Source of the DNA: Candidatus Melainabacteria bacterium
GTDB lineage: Bacteria > Cyanobacteriota > Vampirovibrionia > Obscuribacterales > Obscuribacteraceae
Reading direction: 5' to 3'
NCBI GenBank assembly: GCA_003242885.1
Contig: QKMZ01000015.1
Location: 519,568-583,567 of the forward strand
DNA: 64,000 nt
Below are positions 8,382-16,344 of this stretch, piece after piece. Below the pieces are notes generated by a model. The model did not search any database, had not been told where the DNA came from, and saw only the letters and a program-made list of their open reading frames with translations. The position numbers and the translations under genes were made by a program. Each line of letters starts with the position of its first letter. Positions within the stretch are counted from its first letter, which is position 1.

Positions 8382-10176
8382 CGCCTGCTAGTTCAGCAAT
8401 TTTTTGATTTTTCATTGGTTGACTGCCGGTTTTTACCGGTTGTGCCATCGTATTTGATTGCGGTTGATTCGGTGTTGTCGAAGTTGATGGAGGTGCTTCT
8501 GAGAGTTTGGCTGATATCGAAAAATCCAATCGTTCTGGAGTCTTTTCCTGCCGTGTGACCCAGTCCACCTGCGAATCTTGAAGAAAGACAGAACCACCCA
8601 TGTTGATCGCCAGATTAGACACACTATTGAAGTCTATGGCAATACCCTCGACCTTCATTTCTTTTCCGCGCAATGTAATTCTGTCAATCTGAACGCCTTT
8701 CGGTGTGTCTACTGTCAATTCAGAAAGCAGTGCCGACCAGCGATTATGCTTTTTCAAAAGCGCGTCCAATACTCGCTTTCTGGCGCTTAGAATCGTATTT
8801 TCCTGGCGCGTGTTCGCCATCGACTTCATTTGCTGATTGCCCAACATAATTTCGTTAGAGAGGGTTTCAATCTCTTGCTCTTTTTGAGGCAAATCGACAT
8901 AACGCATGATGCCATAAGCAGCTAGTCCCAGAGCGAGCAAGGCAATTCCTGCAATCAATACTGGTTTTTGCCAGACCGGAGGAGCTATAGAGAGGTCCTT
9001 CGTCATCGTCTGTGTCGCACGCTCATCAAAGAGCAGCGGCACGCGACCTTCTTTATTTAAATCTAGGTCGACTGTGTATGACGGATTCCATGTCGGTTCA
9101 ATAGACGAACCAATAAGGGCGGCAAGAATTGGGCGCATGCGATCGACGATTTCTGTTTCGTCATGCCTGATGTCTCGCATCGGATCGCTGATTACGGTGC
9201 GGACATTCAATTTGTTCGAAAAGAATTGATCGAGCCCGGGCACCATGCAACCGGGACCGGCAAGGATAATTTGGTCCATCTTAACGTCGCCGACTTGCGA
9301 TCGATAAAATTCCAGTGACTTGGACAGCTCGTCGGATATGTCACTAAATATGGTGCGAGCCACCTGAGCAGCTTGTCCCATTTTGGGATCGGTTGGATTG
9401 GGATTGAAAATCGAAATCTCCGGCAACATGTCGAGCGCTTGATCGAATGGCATGTCCAGGCTTCGTGAGACCGCCTCGGTCATGGCTTCGACGCCTAGCA
9501 TTACGGAGCGTCCAAAGAGAGGCATGCAACTGCGGACGATGTTGATGTCGGTTGCGTCTTGTCGCATGTTTACTATCATCGAAAGATGCCCGGATGACCC
9601 GAGATATCCGGACAGCGCCATGCTTCGGATGACGGCAAGAGATGATACTTCGACTCGACCGAGTTTTGCTCCGGCAGCGTCAGCCATGCGCCAATAAGCT
9701 TCGACGATGCTGCGCTGGATGGCGGCAAGAATGACATCGACGCGTCTCACGCCATCGAAGTCTGTTCGCTCAGTCGCCGGCATCACTGCCCAGTCCAGGT
9801 TGGCGTCGGCAATTGGGAATGGAACGTGATTGGTTGCTTCCTGGGTGACGACGTCTGCCAGCTCGTCTTCCGGCATGCCTACAGGAACCGGCATCAGACG
9901 AATTACCACAGCTTGTGCCGGAACAACGATGTTCAGAACCGGCGTTTGCCCGGATGGAGGCACACCGGCTTCATTCATCAGGTCGATGACGACTTCGCCG
10001 ATTAATTCAGGCTCGGCGACCACACCTTCCCTTACCGCGTTAGCCGGCGTAGGCTGGCACGCAAAACGAGCTACTTCGATTCCGGCACGGGTTTTTTCCA
10101 GCTGCAAAAGAGTAATGCTGTCGCTGTTTATATCCAGCCCCAGCGTCGGTCCTTTGCGTTTTCCAAAACCGAACAT
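8362..10176 (-). CDS. PilM-PilN fusion protein
   Basis: A 604-residue protein joining two pilus proteins that are usually separate. Residues 1-360 are PilM, an actin/FtsA-like cytosolic ATPase fold (LGLDINSDSITLLQLE at 12-27; ILAGPGCMVPGL at 304-315). Residues about 405-425 form a membrane helix, and 430-575 are the PilN coiled coil and periplasmic fold (WSALLSELTVDTPKGVQIDRI). In other T4P systems the PilN N-terminal INLLP peptide binds PilM. Here a linker (YTVDLDLNKEGRVPLLFDER, 367-386) takes that place. A low-complexity Pro/Gln tail follows. Start ATG 10176. Confidence 0.85.
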   Translation of the reverse strand: MFGFGKRKGPTLGLDINSDSITLLQLEKTRAGIEVARFACQPTPANAVREGVVAEPELIGEVVIDLMNEAGVPPSGQTPVLNIVVPAQAVVIRLMPVPVGMPEDELADVVTQEATNHVPFPIADANLDWAVMPATERTDFDGVRRVDVILAAIQRSIVEAYWRMADAAGAKLGRVEVSSLAVIRSMALSGYLGSSGHLSMIVNMRQDATDINIVRSCMPLFGRSVMLGVEAMTEAVSRSLDMPFDQALDMLPEISIFNPNPTDPKMGQAAQVARTIFSDISDELSKSLEFYRSQVGDVKMDQIILAGPGCMVPGLDQFFSNKLNVRTVISDPMRDIRHDETEIVDRMRPILAALIGSSIEPTWNPSYTVDLDLNKEGRVPLLFDERATQTMTKDLSIAPPVWQKPVLIAGIALLALGLAAYGIMRYVDLPQKEQEIETLSNEIMLGNQQMKSMANTRQENTILSARKRVLDALLKKHNRWSALLSELTVDTPKGVQIDRITLRGKEMKVEGIAIDFNSVSNLAINMGGSVFLQDSQVDWVTRQEKTPERLDFSISAKLSEAPPSTSTTPNQPQSNTMAQPVKTGSQPMKNQKIAELAGGENNAH

Positions 10177-10279
10177 TATTCAAATCCGCATTCAGATTTA
10201 CAGGTCCACATGTTCAAGTTTAGTCCAAAATCGGCCTTATATAGATGCCTAAATGAGATCTGGCTGACTTGAGCCTGTC

Positions 10280-11353
10280 TCACATTCTTTCAGCCGGGAA
10301 AATCGAGTGTGGCATTATGAACATCGAGACTCCAGCGGCCATCGCCAATGCCGGACCGAACGGGAAGGGTTTGGAAACTCTCTTGCCGGTCCAGATATAA
10401 GCGAAAACACCGGATGCGATGGCAAATATTGCTATTGATACGCCCCACTGAACTTCCCAAATAGATTGGCTGCTTACTTGCGCTAAAACGGAGAACATAG
10501 CGGTGCCTACAACCGCCGCGACACCAAACCAAATGAGCCCCCACTTGAGGCAATGTCTAAATATTCCTGCCTTCTTCATCTCTCGGGTCAGATAAACTCC
10601 ACCCAGGAGTGCACCGAGAATGAAACCAAGCATAACCGCAACTATTAAGCGTTCCCAGCCAAGCCAAGCAGAAACCAGAGCAGCCAGTACAGCATCGCCA
10701 CCGCCCATCACTTCGAATTCTTCTTCCTCTTTTGCTGGCCCTACTTCAAACACTGCGTCGATTTCGTCATCGCCCTCTTCTTCCTCCGGCTTTTCTTTTG
10801 ATTCGGGGTGCAGATACGGATAAAGTACGAGTCCATAGAATGCAATGAAGTCAAAGAGGATATAGCTGCCGCCGATACCGGCCATGGTGCCAAGTAGATC
10901 GTTGCGAACAAGACCACTGAACATAATTCCAAGAAGAATGGAAGGATAGGTAATCTCGTGCGGGATGAGCTTCTCGCGGAAGTCAGTGACGGTTACGGCA
11001 ATTAGCACCGACGAGAAATACAACATGCCGAAGCCTTCGGGTGTCAGGCCAAACCGCCAGATAACAACCATAAACCAGAGGGCTGTAAACAGTTCAACAA
11101 CCGGATATTGCCATGAGATTTTCTGTTTGCAGTGCTTGCACTTTCCGCCGATCAAAAAATACGAAGCAATCGGAATGAGCTCGAACGGTCCCAATCTCTT
11201 GTCGCAATCGGGGCACGAAGAGGGCGGCCAGAACACATTTTTCTCAGCCAACGAGCGAATTGCCAGTACATTGAGAAAGCTGCCGACGCACGCACCCACA
11301 ACAAATGTGAGCGAGTAAAGCGCTGCTGGTGAATCTGCGATAGATATGCTCAT
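10280..11353 (-). CDS. pilD: Prepilin peptidase / N-methyltransferase
   Basis: A 357-residue polytopic membrane aspartyl protease that cleaves type IV prepilin leader peptides and methylates the new N-terminus. Two CxxC pairs (CPDC and CKHC) form the zinc-binding methyltransferase loop. The catalytic Asp residues are in TDFREKLIP and in the GGGDA motif (usually GGGDxK). An acidic insert of about 40 residues (KEKPEEEEGDDE...) lies just before GGGDA. There is an extra C-terminal hydrophobic region of about 100 residues beyond the usual length. Its start overlaps the ABC permease stop (4 bp), so it is translated from a shared transcript. Confidence 0.9.
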   Translation of the reverse strand: MSISIADSPAALYSLTFVVGACVGSFLNVLAIRSLAEKNVFWPPSSCPDCDKRLGPFELIPIASYFLIGGKCKHCKQKISWQYPVVELFTALWFMVVIWRFGLTPEGFGMLYFSSVLIAVTVTDFREKLIPHEITYPSILLGIMFSGLVRNDLLGTMAGIGGSYILFDFIAFYGLVLYPYLHPESKEKPEEEEGDDEIDAVFEVGPAKEEEEFEVMGGGDAVLAALVSAWLGWERLIVAVMLGFILGALLGGVYLTREMKKAGIFRHCLKWGLIWFGVAAVVGTAMFSVLAQVSSQSIWEVQWGVSIAIFAIASGVFAYIWTGKRVSKPFPFGPALAMAAGVSMFIMPHSIFPAERM

Positions 11354-12171
11354 GTGAATTCTTTTCTTTCTGTCACTATAGCCGCTAAAACCAGCAGCAT
11401 GAGGACATAGGCAAGCACATAAGTGATGAGGTAGGTCAGAACCTCAGTCCCTGGAACGGTCCCATATAAAAGATGACCGCGAATTCTGGTCAATCCGGCA
11501 AAATCGGGAAGGCTGTAAAAGACTAGGCTGAGGCATTGCGCAAGAAATGGATTTTGAGAGAGTTTGCCCAATTCCAAAAGAGACTCTCCCAGATGCCCGG
11601 CAAGCCAGATAGCCAGGGTGAAAAGCACGCTCATGACCGGGGTTGAGAATGTCGAGAAAAACGTAGCCAGGGCCGTAACGAATAATAGTTCTAGGTAAAT
11701 AAGCGACAGTTCTTGAGTAATTTCTCTAAGCTGATCAAAGAAAGAAGCGCCTGCAAAACCGCTGCCAACCGCAGCAACAATTATGGAGAGAAACGCTCCC
11801 ATAGCCGCTACCATGACCAAAACGCAGAGGCAAAGACCAATATACTTTCCGAGTACAAACTGCCATCCGCTCACCGGCTTCGTGAAAATGATGTAGATGG
11901 TACGTCGCTCGAGTTCTTTATAAACAAGATTGGTGCCTGCAAAAACTGCGATGATGCCACCAATCAAGGAAATTGCTGCAAGCCCGATGTCCTTAAGGAT
12001 GCGGATATCTTGACCTACAGATAGCGAACCGAGAATGATGCCGAGTACGGTGACAATTGCGGCGAAAAGAATCAAAGCGTAAATAATGCGGTCGCGTACT
12101 GTTTCACGAAAAGTATTCAGCGCTATCGCTATGACCGCCTCGACGGAATTGTTGCGGCCGCTCTCGCTCAT
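11350..12171 (-). CDS. ABC-2-type transporter permease
   Basis: A 273-residue protein with six hydrophobic segments, matching ABC-2 permeases of the NosY/GldF-like group (ALNTFRETVRDRIIYALILFA at the N-terminus; SGWQFVLGKYIGL). It forms the membrane part of an exporter with the ATPase encoded just upstream (4-bp overlap). It is embedded between the sigma factor and pilD in the pilus gene series, so it may export or insert something needed for pilus or surface motility. The substrate is unknown. Confidence 0.85.
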   Translation of the reverse strand: MSESGRNNSVEAVIAIALNTFRETVRDRIIYALILFAAIVTVLGIILGSLSVGQDIRILKDIGLAAISLIGGIIAVFAGTNLVYKELERRTIYIIFTKPVSGWQFVLGKYIGLCLCVLVMVAAMGAFLSIIVAAVGSGFAGASFFDQLREITQELSLIYLELLFVTALATFFSTFSTPVMSVLFTLAIWLAGHLGESLLELGKLSQNPFLAQCLSLVFYSLPDFAGLTRIRGHLLYGTVPGTEVLTYLITYVLAYVLMLLVLAAIVTERKEFT

Positions 12172-12968
12172 GAGACAGCCTCCTTCGATTGTGTCCCGGT
12201 TGCTGCTGCCGCGCCGTTGTCCGCTTCGGCTTTTGCAATTACTTCGAGGAAAAAATCTTCCAGGTCTTTGTAATTGCCCTCCCCCGAGATGTTTTTTACT
12301 TTCTCCTGCACCACCATGCGACCTTTGAACATGACGCCGACCCGGTCGCAGACCTCATTGACGTCCGGCAGCAGATGGGAGTTGAAAAATATTGTGGTGC
12401 CTTTTTCTTTTAGAGAAAGCAGAATTTGACGTACGTCTCTGCGACCGATCGGATCGAGACCGGACATAGGCTCGTCCCAGAAGACCAGTTCCGGGTTATT
12501 GATCAAAGACTGCGCGATGCCCAGCCGTTGCAGCATTCCTTTAGAATACTTACGCATCTGCATGTCTGCCGCTTCACTCAGCCCGACTGTTTTTATCAAT
12601 TCGCCGGCGCGCTCTCGCCTTTGTTTTGATTCAATGCCAAACAATTGACCGGCAAAATCGAGAAATTCCCTGCCGGTCAAATGTGAGTAGAAGTATGGGT
12701 TTTCAGGCAAATAGCCCAGTTTTGCCAGCGCGCGCTTGTCGCCGGCAGGCATGCCAAGAATCTGTGCTTTCCCTTCAGTGGGCCGCATCAGTCCTAGCAT
12801 CAGTTTTATTGATGTAGTTTTGCCAGCACCGTTCGGTCCGATCAGACCAAACGTTTCGCCCCTGGTCACGCTCAAATCCAGCCCGCTTAAAATGCGGACT
12901 TTGCGGCGTAAAAGACTACTGGTTAGCTCTTTAGATAAGTTGGTCGTTTGGATGACAACATCCGACAT
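12168..12968 (-). CDS. ABC transporter ATP-binding protein
   Basis: A 266-residue ATPase subunit: Walker A GPNGAGKTT, signature YSKGMLQRLGIAQ (a variant of LSGGQ), Walker B LVFWDE, and H-loop FFNSHLL. It follows the sigma-factor gene by 3 bp and overlaps the permease by 4 bp, so the three are one transcription unit. It belongs to the NatA/CcmA-like family that pairs with ABC-2 permeases. A C-terminal Ala-rich extension of about 25 residues is unremarkable. Confidence 0.9.
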   Translation of the reverse strand: MSDVVIQTTNLSKELTSSLLRRKVRILSGLDLSVTRGETFGLIGPNGAGKTTSIKLMLGLMRPTEGKAQILGMPAGDKRALAKLGYLPENPYFYSHLTGREFLDFAGQLFGIESKQRRERAGELIKTVGLSEAADMQMRKYSKGMLQRLGIAQSLINNPELVFWDEPMSGLDPIGRRDVRQILLSLKEKGTTIFFNSHLLPDVNEVCDRVGVMFKGRMVVQEKVKNISGEGNYKDLEDFFLEVIAKAEADNGAAAATGTQSKEAVS

Positions 12969-12971
12969 CGA

Positions 12972-13853
12972 CTAACTGCCTTTCTGACCACCAGTCTTTC
13001 TGTTCTGCGTGATGATCTTATGGAGTTCGGCAGTTGCGGCTCTCAATCTGCGAGAGACTTGCATCTGCGAAATTCCCAAGCGCCGCGCTACTTCTGTTTG
13101 GCTCAAATCTTCGTAGAAAGTCAGCTGCACGACTTCGCGCAGACCGTCTCTCAACTGTTTGATTGCCTCAGCCAACATGAAGCGGTCTTCTTTCGCCATC
13201 TGGTTGGTTTGGTATTTGCCATCCACCAGTGTGTCGATGAGCGACTGCTCGGAGCCCGCATCGTTGGACAGCGCCTGATCCAGAGAGATCAAAGTGCGTC
13301 TGCGATCGACTTCGTATGCTTCATTGACGCGGCTGACTGGAATTTCCAGTTCATGCGCGATTTCAACGTCTGAAGGCTCGCGGCCAAGACGTGCTGTAAG
13401 ACTTTGCACCAGTCTATTGATGCGGAAGGACAACTCCTGCAATTCGCGCGGTGCACGAATCATGGCAGTTTTGTCTCTGAGATAGTGTCGAATTTCGCCA
13501 GTAATCAAGTGCGTGGCGTAAGTTTGGAACTTGGCGCCTGCATCGGGCTTGAACTGGTCGACTGCCTTGATGAGCCCGATCGAGCCCACCTGGATCAGAT
13601 CTTCGACAGGGTCGGTCGAGCGTCTAGCCAGACCGTAGGCAATTCTTTTCACAAGCGGTAAGGACGCTTGGATGATCGAGTCGCGCATTGCCGGATCGCG
13701 AGATTCAGAATACACAGATAGCCAGTGGTGAATCTGGTCTGTACCTTTTCCTGTTGCGTCCATTTTGGCCGTTGTGCCGCTCGATATAGATGATGACTTT
13801 GATACGTACAAGCTTTTGCTCACTTGATATATTTTCACAGACCCGCCAGACAT
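12972..13853 (-). CDS. SigF/SigB-type RNA polymerase sigma factor
   Basis: A 293-residue sigma-70 family group-3 factor: region 2 (DLIQVGSIGLIKAVDQFKP, then FQTYATHLITGEIRHYLRD), region 3, and region 4 HTH (LSQTEVARRLGISQMQVSRRLRAA). The DLIQVGxIGLIKAV and GEIRHYLRD wording is that of the Bacillus SigB/SigF and cyanobacterial SigF group. Cyanobacterial SigF is known to control type IV pilus genes and motility, so its place between pilC and pilD fits a role as dedicated pilus sigma factor (inference). The first 40 residues are a Ser-rich extension; ATG 13763 is an alternative start. No anti-sigma gene is adjacent. Confidence 0.9.
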   Translation of the reverse strand: MSGGSVKIYQVSKSLYVSKSSSISSGTTAKMDATGKGTDQIHHWLSVYSESRDPAMRDSIIQASLPLVKRIAYGLARRSTDPVEDLIQVGSIGLIKAVDQFKPDAGAKFQTYATHLITGEIRHYLRDKTAMIRAPRELQELSFRINRLVQSLTARLGREPSDVEIAHELEIPVSRVNEAYEVDRRRTLISLDQALSNDAGSEQSLIDTLVDGKYQTNQMAKEDRFMLAEAIKQLRDGLREVVQLTFYEDLSQTEVARRLGISQMQVSRRLRAATAELHKIITQNRKTGGQKGS

Positions 13854-13920
13854 ATTGTAGAACCCTAAGGCAGATTAGCAAACAAAAAGATTAATCGCCA
13901 GTGCTTGGAAATATGAATTG

Positions 13921-15153
13921 CTATCTAAGTTGTTCGATAACCGTGAAAATCGGCAGGTACATGCCCACGACAACCGACCCGACAATTCCCCCAATCCCAA
14001 CAACCATGATGGGTTCGAGCAACGAGGTTAGTGACTCGACAGAGTTGTCCACTTCCATATCGTAAAATTCGGCGACTTTGGTCAACATCTCGTCCAAATT
14101 CCCAGTTTCTTCTCCAACCGCCACCATTTGAGTGACCATGGCCGGAAAGAGGGAAATTCTTGCCATCGGTTTGGAGATGGACCCGCCCTGCCTCACCTCG
14201 TTGTAGATTTTCTCCACCGAACGGGCAATGCTGGCGTTTCCGGCGGTGTCTTTGACCACGTCAAGAGCAGATAGCATCGGAACACCGGCTTTGATCAGTG
14301 TCCCGAAGGTGCGGCAAAAGCGGGCTATTGCAACCTTTCTTGATAAATCGCCGAAGAGTGGAAGCGATAGAAAGATGCCGTCGATGTGCTCTCGTCCCTT
14401 TTCCGTCCGGTAATAACGCCGGACAAAATAGAGAGAGACGAGGACGCAGACAACGAAAAGTGCCATCCAAATGGAGCGCATGTATTCCGACAGGCTCATC
14501 AAAAATCTTGTATAAGCCGGCAGTTCTGACCCGATGTTTTTGAAGAGTCCCTCAAAAATAGGCAAGATAAAGGTCAGCATCACCCAGAAAACAAGAACGG
14601 CGATTGCCAAAACTACCGAAGGGTAAACCATGGCTGAGCGCACTTTCTGGTTGAGCTTCTGGCGAGCCTCCAGAAAGTCGGCCAGGCGGGTCAAGACCTC
14701 CGCCAGAAATCCGCCTGCTTCCCCTGCTCGGACCATAGACACATACAGTTTGTCAAAAACCCCATGCTGCCGCACCAGAGCGTCCGAAAGCGACAGACCC
14801 GACTCGACCGAGCGCCGCACTTCTTCCAGGCAAGACTTCAGTTTCCTGTTCTTACACTGCTCGACAATAATAGAAAGAGTCCTCAAAAGAGGCACCCCGG
14901 CACTAATCATGGCGGCAAACTGGCGGCTGAAGACAACCATGTCTTTAAGCCCAATTGGCTCCAGCTTTGCAACTGCAGCATCAAGCTCGGCAATCATGGG
15001 AATTTGCATGAGCGAAAAGCCGCGTTCTTTGATTTCGATCACTTCATAGCCGCGTGCTGAAAGGCGGGCTTGAAGCAGTTGAGCGTTTTCAGCCTTGGCT
15101 GAAGACTCCCGGATAGCTCCGCTCATATCTTTTACTTTATAGACAAAGTCCAT
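13921..15153 (-). CDS. pilC: Type IV pilus platform protein PilC (GspF family)
   Basis: A 410-residue inner-membrane protein with two GspF domains (about 70-195 and 275-400) and three membrane helices. Motifs include FSRQFAAMISAGVPLLRTLSI and FCRTFGTLIKAGVPMLSALDVV, one per domain, and EPIMVVGIGGIVGSVVVGMYLPIF at the C-terminus. It is the rotor or platform that the PilB and PilT ATPases act on. It lies directly after pilT (25 bp), as in many T4P operons, and is of normal length. Confidence 0.92.
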   Translation of the reverse strand: MDFVYKVKDMSGAIRESSAKAENAQLLQARLSARGYEVIEIKERGFSLMQIPMIAELDAAVAKLEPIGLKDMVVFSRQFAAMISAGVPLLRTLSIIVEQCKNRKLKSCLEEVRRSVESGLSLSDALVRQHGVFDKLYVSMVRAGEAGGFLAEVLTRLADFLEARQKLNQKVRSAMVYPSVVLAIAVLVFWVMLTFILPIFEGLFKNIGSELPAYTRFLMSLSEYMRSIWMALFVVCVLVSLYFVRRYYRTEKGREHIDGIFLSLPLFGDLSRKVAIARFCRTFGTLIKAGVPMLSALDVVKDTAGNASIARSVEKIYNEVRQGGSISKPMARISLFPAMVTQMVAVGEETGNLDEMLTKVAEFYDMEVDNSVESLTSLLEPIMVVGIGGIVGSVVVGMYLPIFTVIEQLR

Positions 15154-15178
15154 TTCGCCCTTCAGCCAAATTTATGAC

Positions 15179-16330
15179 CTAACCGAAACTACCATAGCCG
15201 AATCCCTGGCTTCCGCCGGCTCCGCTTCTTGTCGGGGCTTTGGACGCGGACGCCAGCAACTGTTCCAATTCGTCTGGTCTGGATGTTTTGGCGAGTGCAT
15301 CTACCGCACTGACTGCATTCTGTTTTACCAGTGCAGCCAGGGCTGCTTCCAAAGTTTGCATCCCGAGATTGCCGCCCATTTGAATGGCTGAGTAGATTTG
15401 AGCTGTTTTCGATTCTCGAATGAGGTTGGAGATGGCGGTAGTGTTGATAAGTACTTCTGCTGCAAGCACACGGCCTTTTGTGACGGGGCTGCCTCCCGCT
15501 GATTCCTGCATGCGTGGCAATAAGGTTTGGCTGACAATCGCGACCAAGCCGTTCGACAACATAATACGAATCTGTTGTTGTTGGCCGGGAGGAAACGCGT
15601 CGATAATGCGATCGATGGTTTGAGGTGCAGAGCTAGTGTGCACGGTGCCAAATACAAGGTGACCGGTTTCTGCTGCCGTAAGCGCCAGGTGTATAGTTTC
15701 CAAATCCCGCATTTCACCTACTAAGATGACGTCAGGATCTTCTCTGAGTGCAGAGCGAAGCGCGTTGGAAAAACTTCTAGTGTCCGCTCCCAGTTCTCTT
15801 TGAGAAACAACCGATTTCTTGCTCGAGTGCAAAAATTCAATCGGATCTTCAATCGTGAGAATGTGTTCGGAACGATTTTCATTTATATAGTCGATCATCG
15901 AGGCCAGCGTCGTCGACTTTCCGGAGCCGGTCGGACCAGTGATGAGAATCAGTCCCCGTGGCTTTTGCGTAATTTCTTTGCAGATATTCGGCAGGCAAAG
16001 GTCGACAAGCGACGGTATTGAGGACGGTACTACGCGAAATGCTGCCGCATAATTTCCACGTTCTTTAAACACATTGATACGGAATCGCCCAACTCCGTCA
16101 ATGCCAAAACTCGCATCCAATTCCAGATTGGTTTCCAAAATGTGTCGCTGCTCAGGCGTCAAAACTTCGAAGACCAATCTCTCTACATCGGACTGTGAAA
16201 GGGTGGGAAGTTGGCTACGTAAGAGCTTTCCGGACACACGTATGACAGGGGGCTGCCCGACTTTCAAATGCAAATCTGATGCCGACCGGTCCTGAACCAG
16301 TTGGAGAATTTCCTGCATCTCAATTTGCAT
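15179..16330 (-). CDS. pilT: Twitching motility retraction ATPase PilT
   Basis: A 383-residue hexameric ATPase that drives pilus retraction: Walker A GPTGSGKST, Asp box (LTIEDPIEF), Walker B DPDVILVGEMRD, His box HLVFGTVHTSSA, and the PilT-specific C-terminal AIRNLIRE-type motif (here AISNLIRESK). A Gly/Ser-rich tail of about 15 residues is added. The start ATG 16330 lies 14 bp after the PilB stop, so the genes are co-transcribed. It is normal length for the family and all catalytic residues are present. Confidence 0.93.
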   Translation of the reverse strand: MQIEMQEILQLVQDRSASDLHLKVGQPPVIRVSGKLLRSQLPTLSQSDVERLVFEVLTPEQRHILETNLELDASFGIDGVGRFRINVFKERGNYAAAFRVVPSSIPSLVDLCLPNICKEITQKPRGLILITGPTGSGKSTTLASMIDYINENRSEHILTIEDPIEFLHSSKKSVVSQRELGADTRSFSNALRSALREDPDVILVGEMRDLETIHLALTAAETGHLVFGTVHTSSAPQTIDRIIDAFPPGQQQQIRIMLSNGLVAIVSQTLLPRMQESAGGSPVTKGRVLAAEVLINTTAISNLIRESKTAQIYSAIQMGGNLGMQTLEAALAALVKQNAVSAVDALAKTSRPDELEQLLASASKAPTRSGAGGSQGFGYGSFG

Positions 16331-16344
16331 ACCTGCCCCCTATC

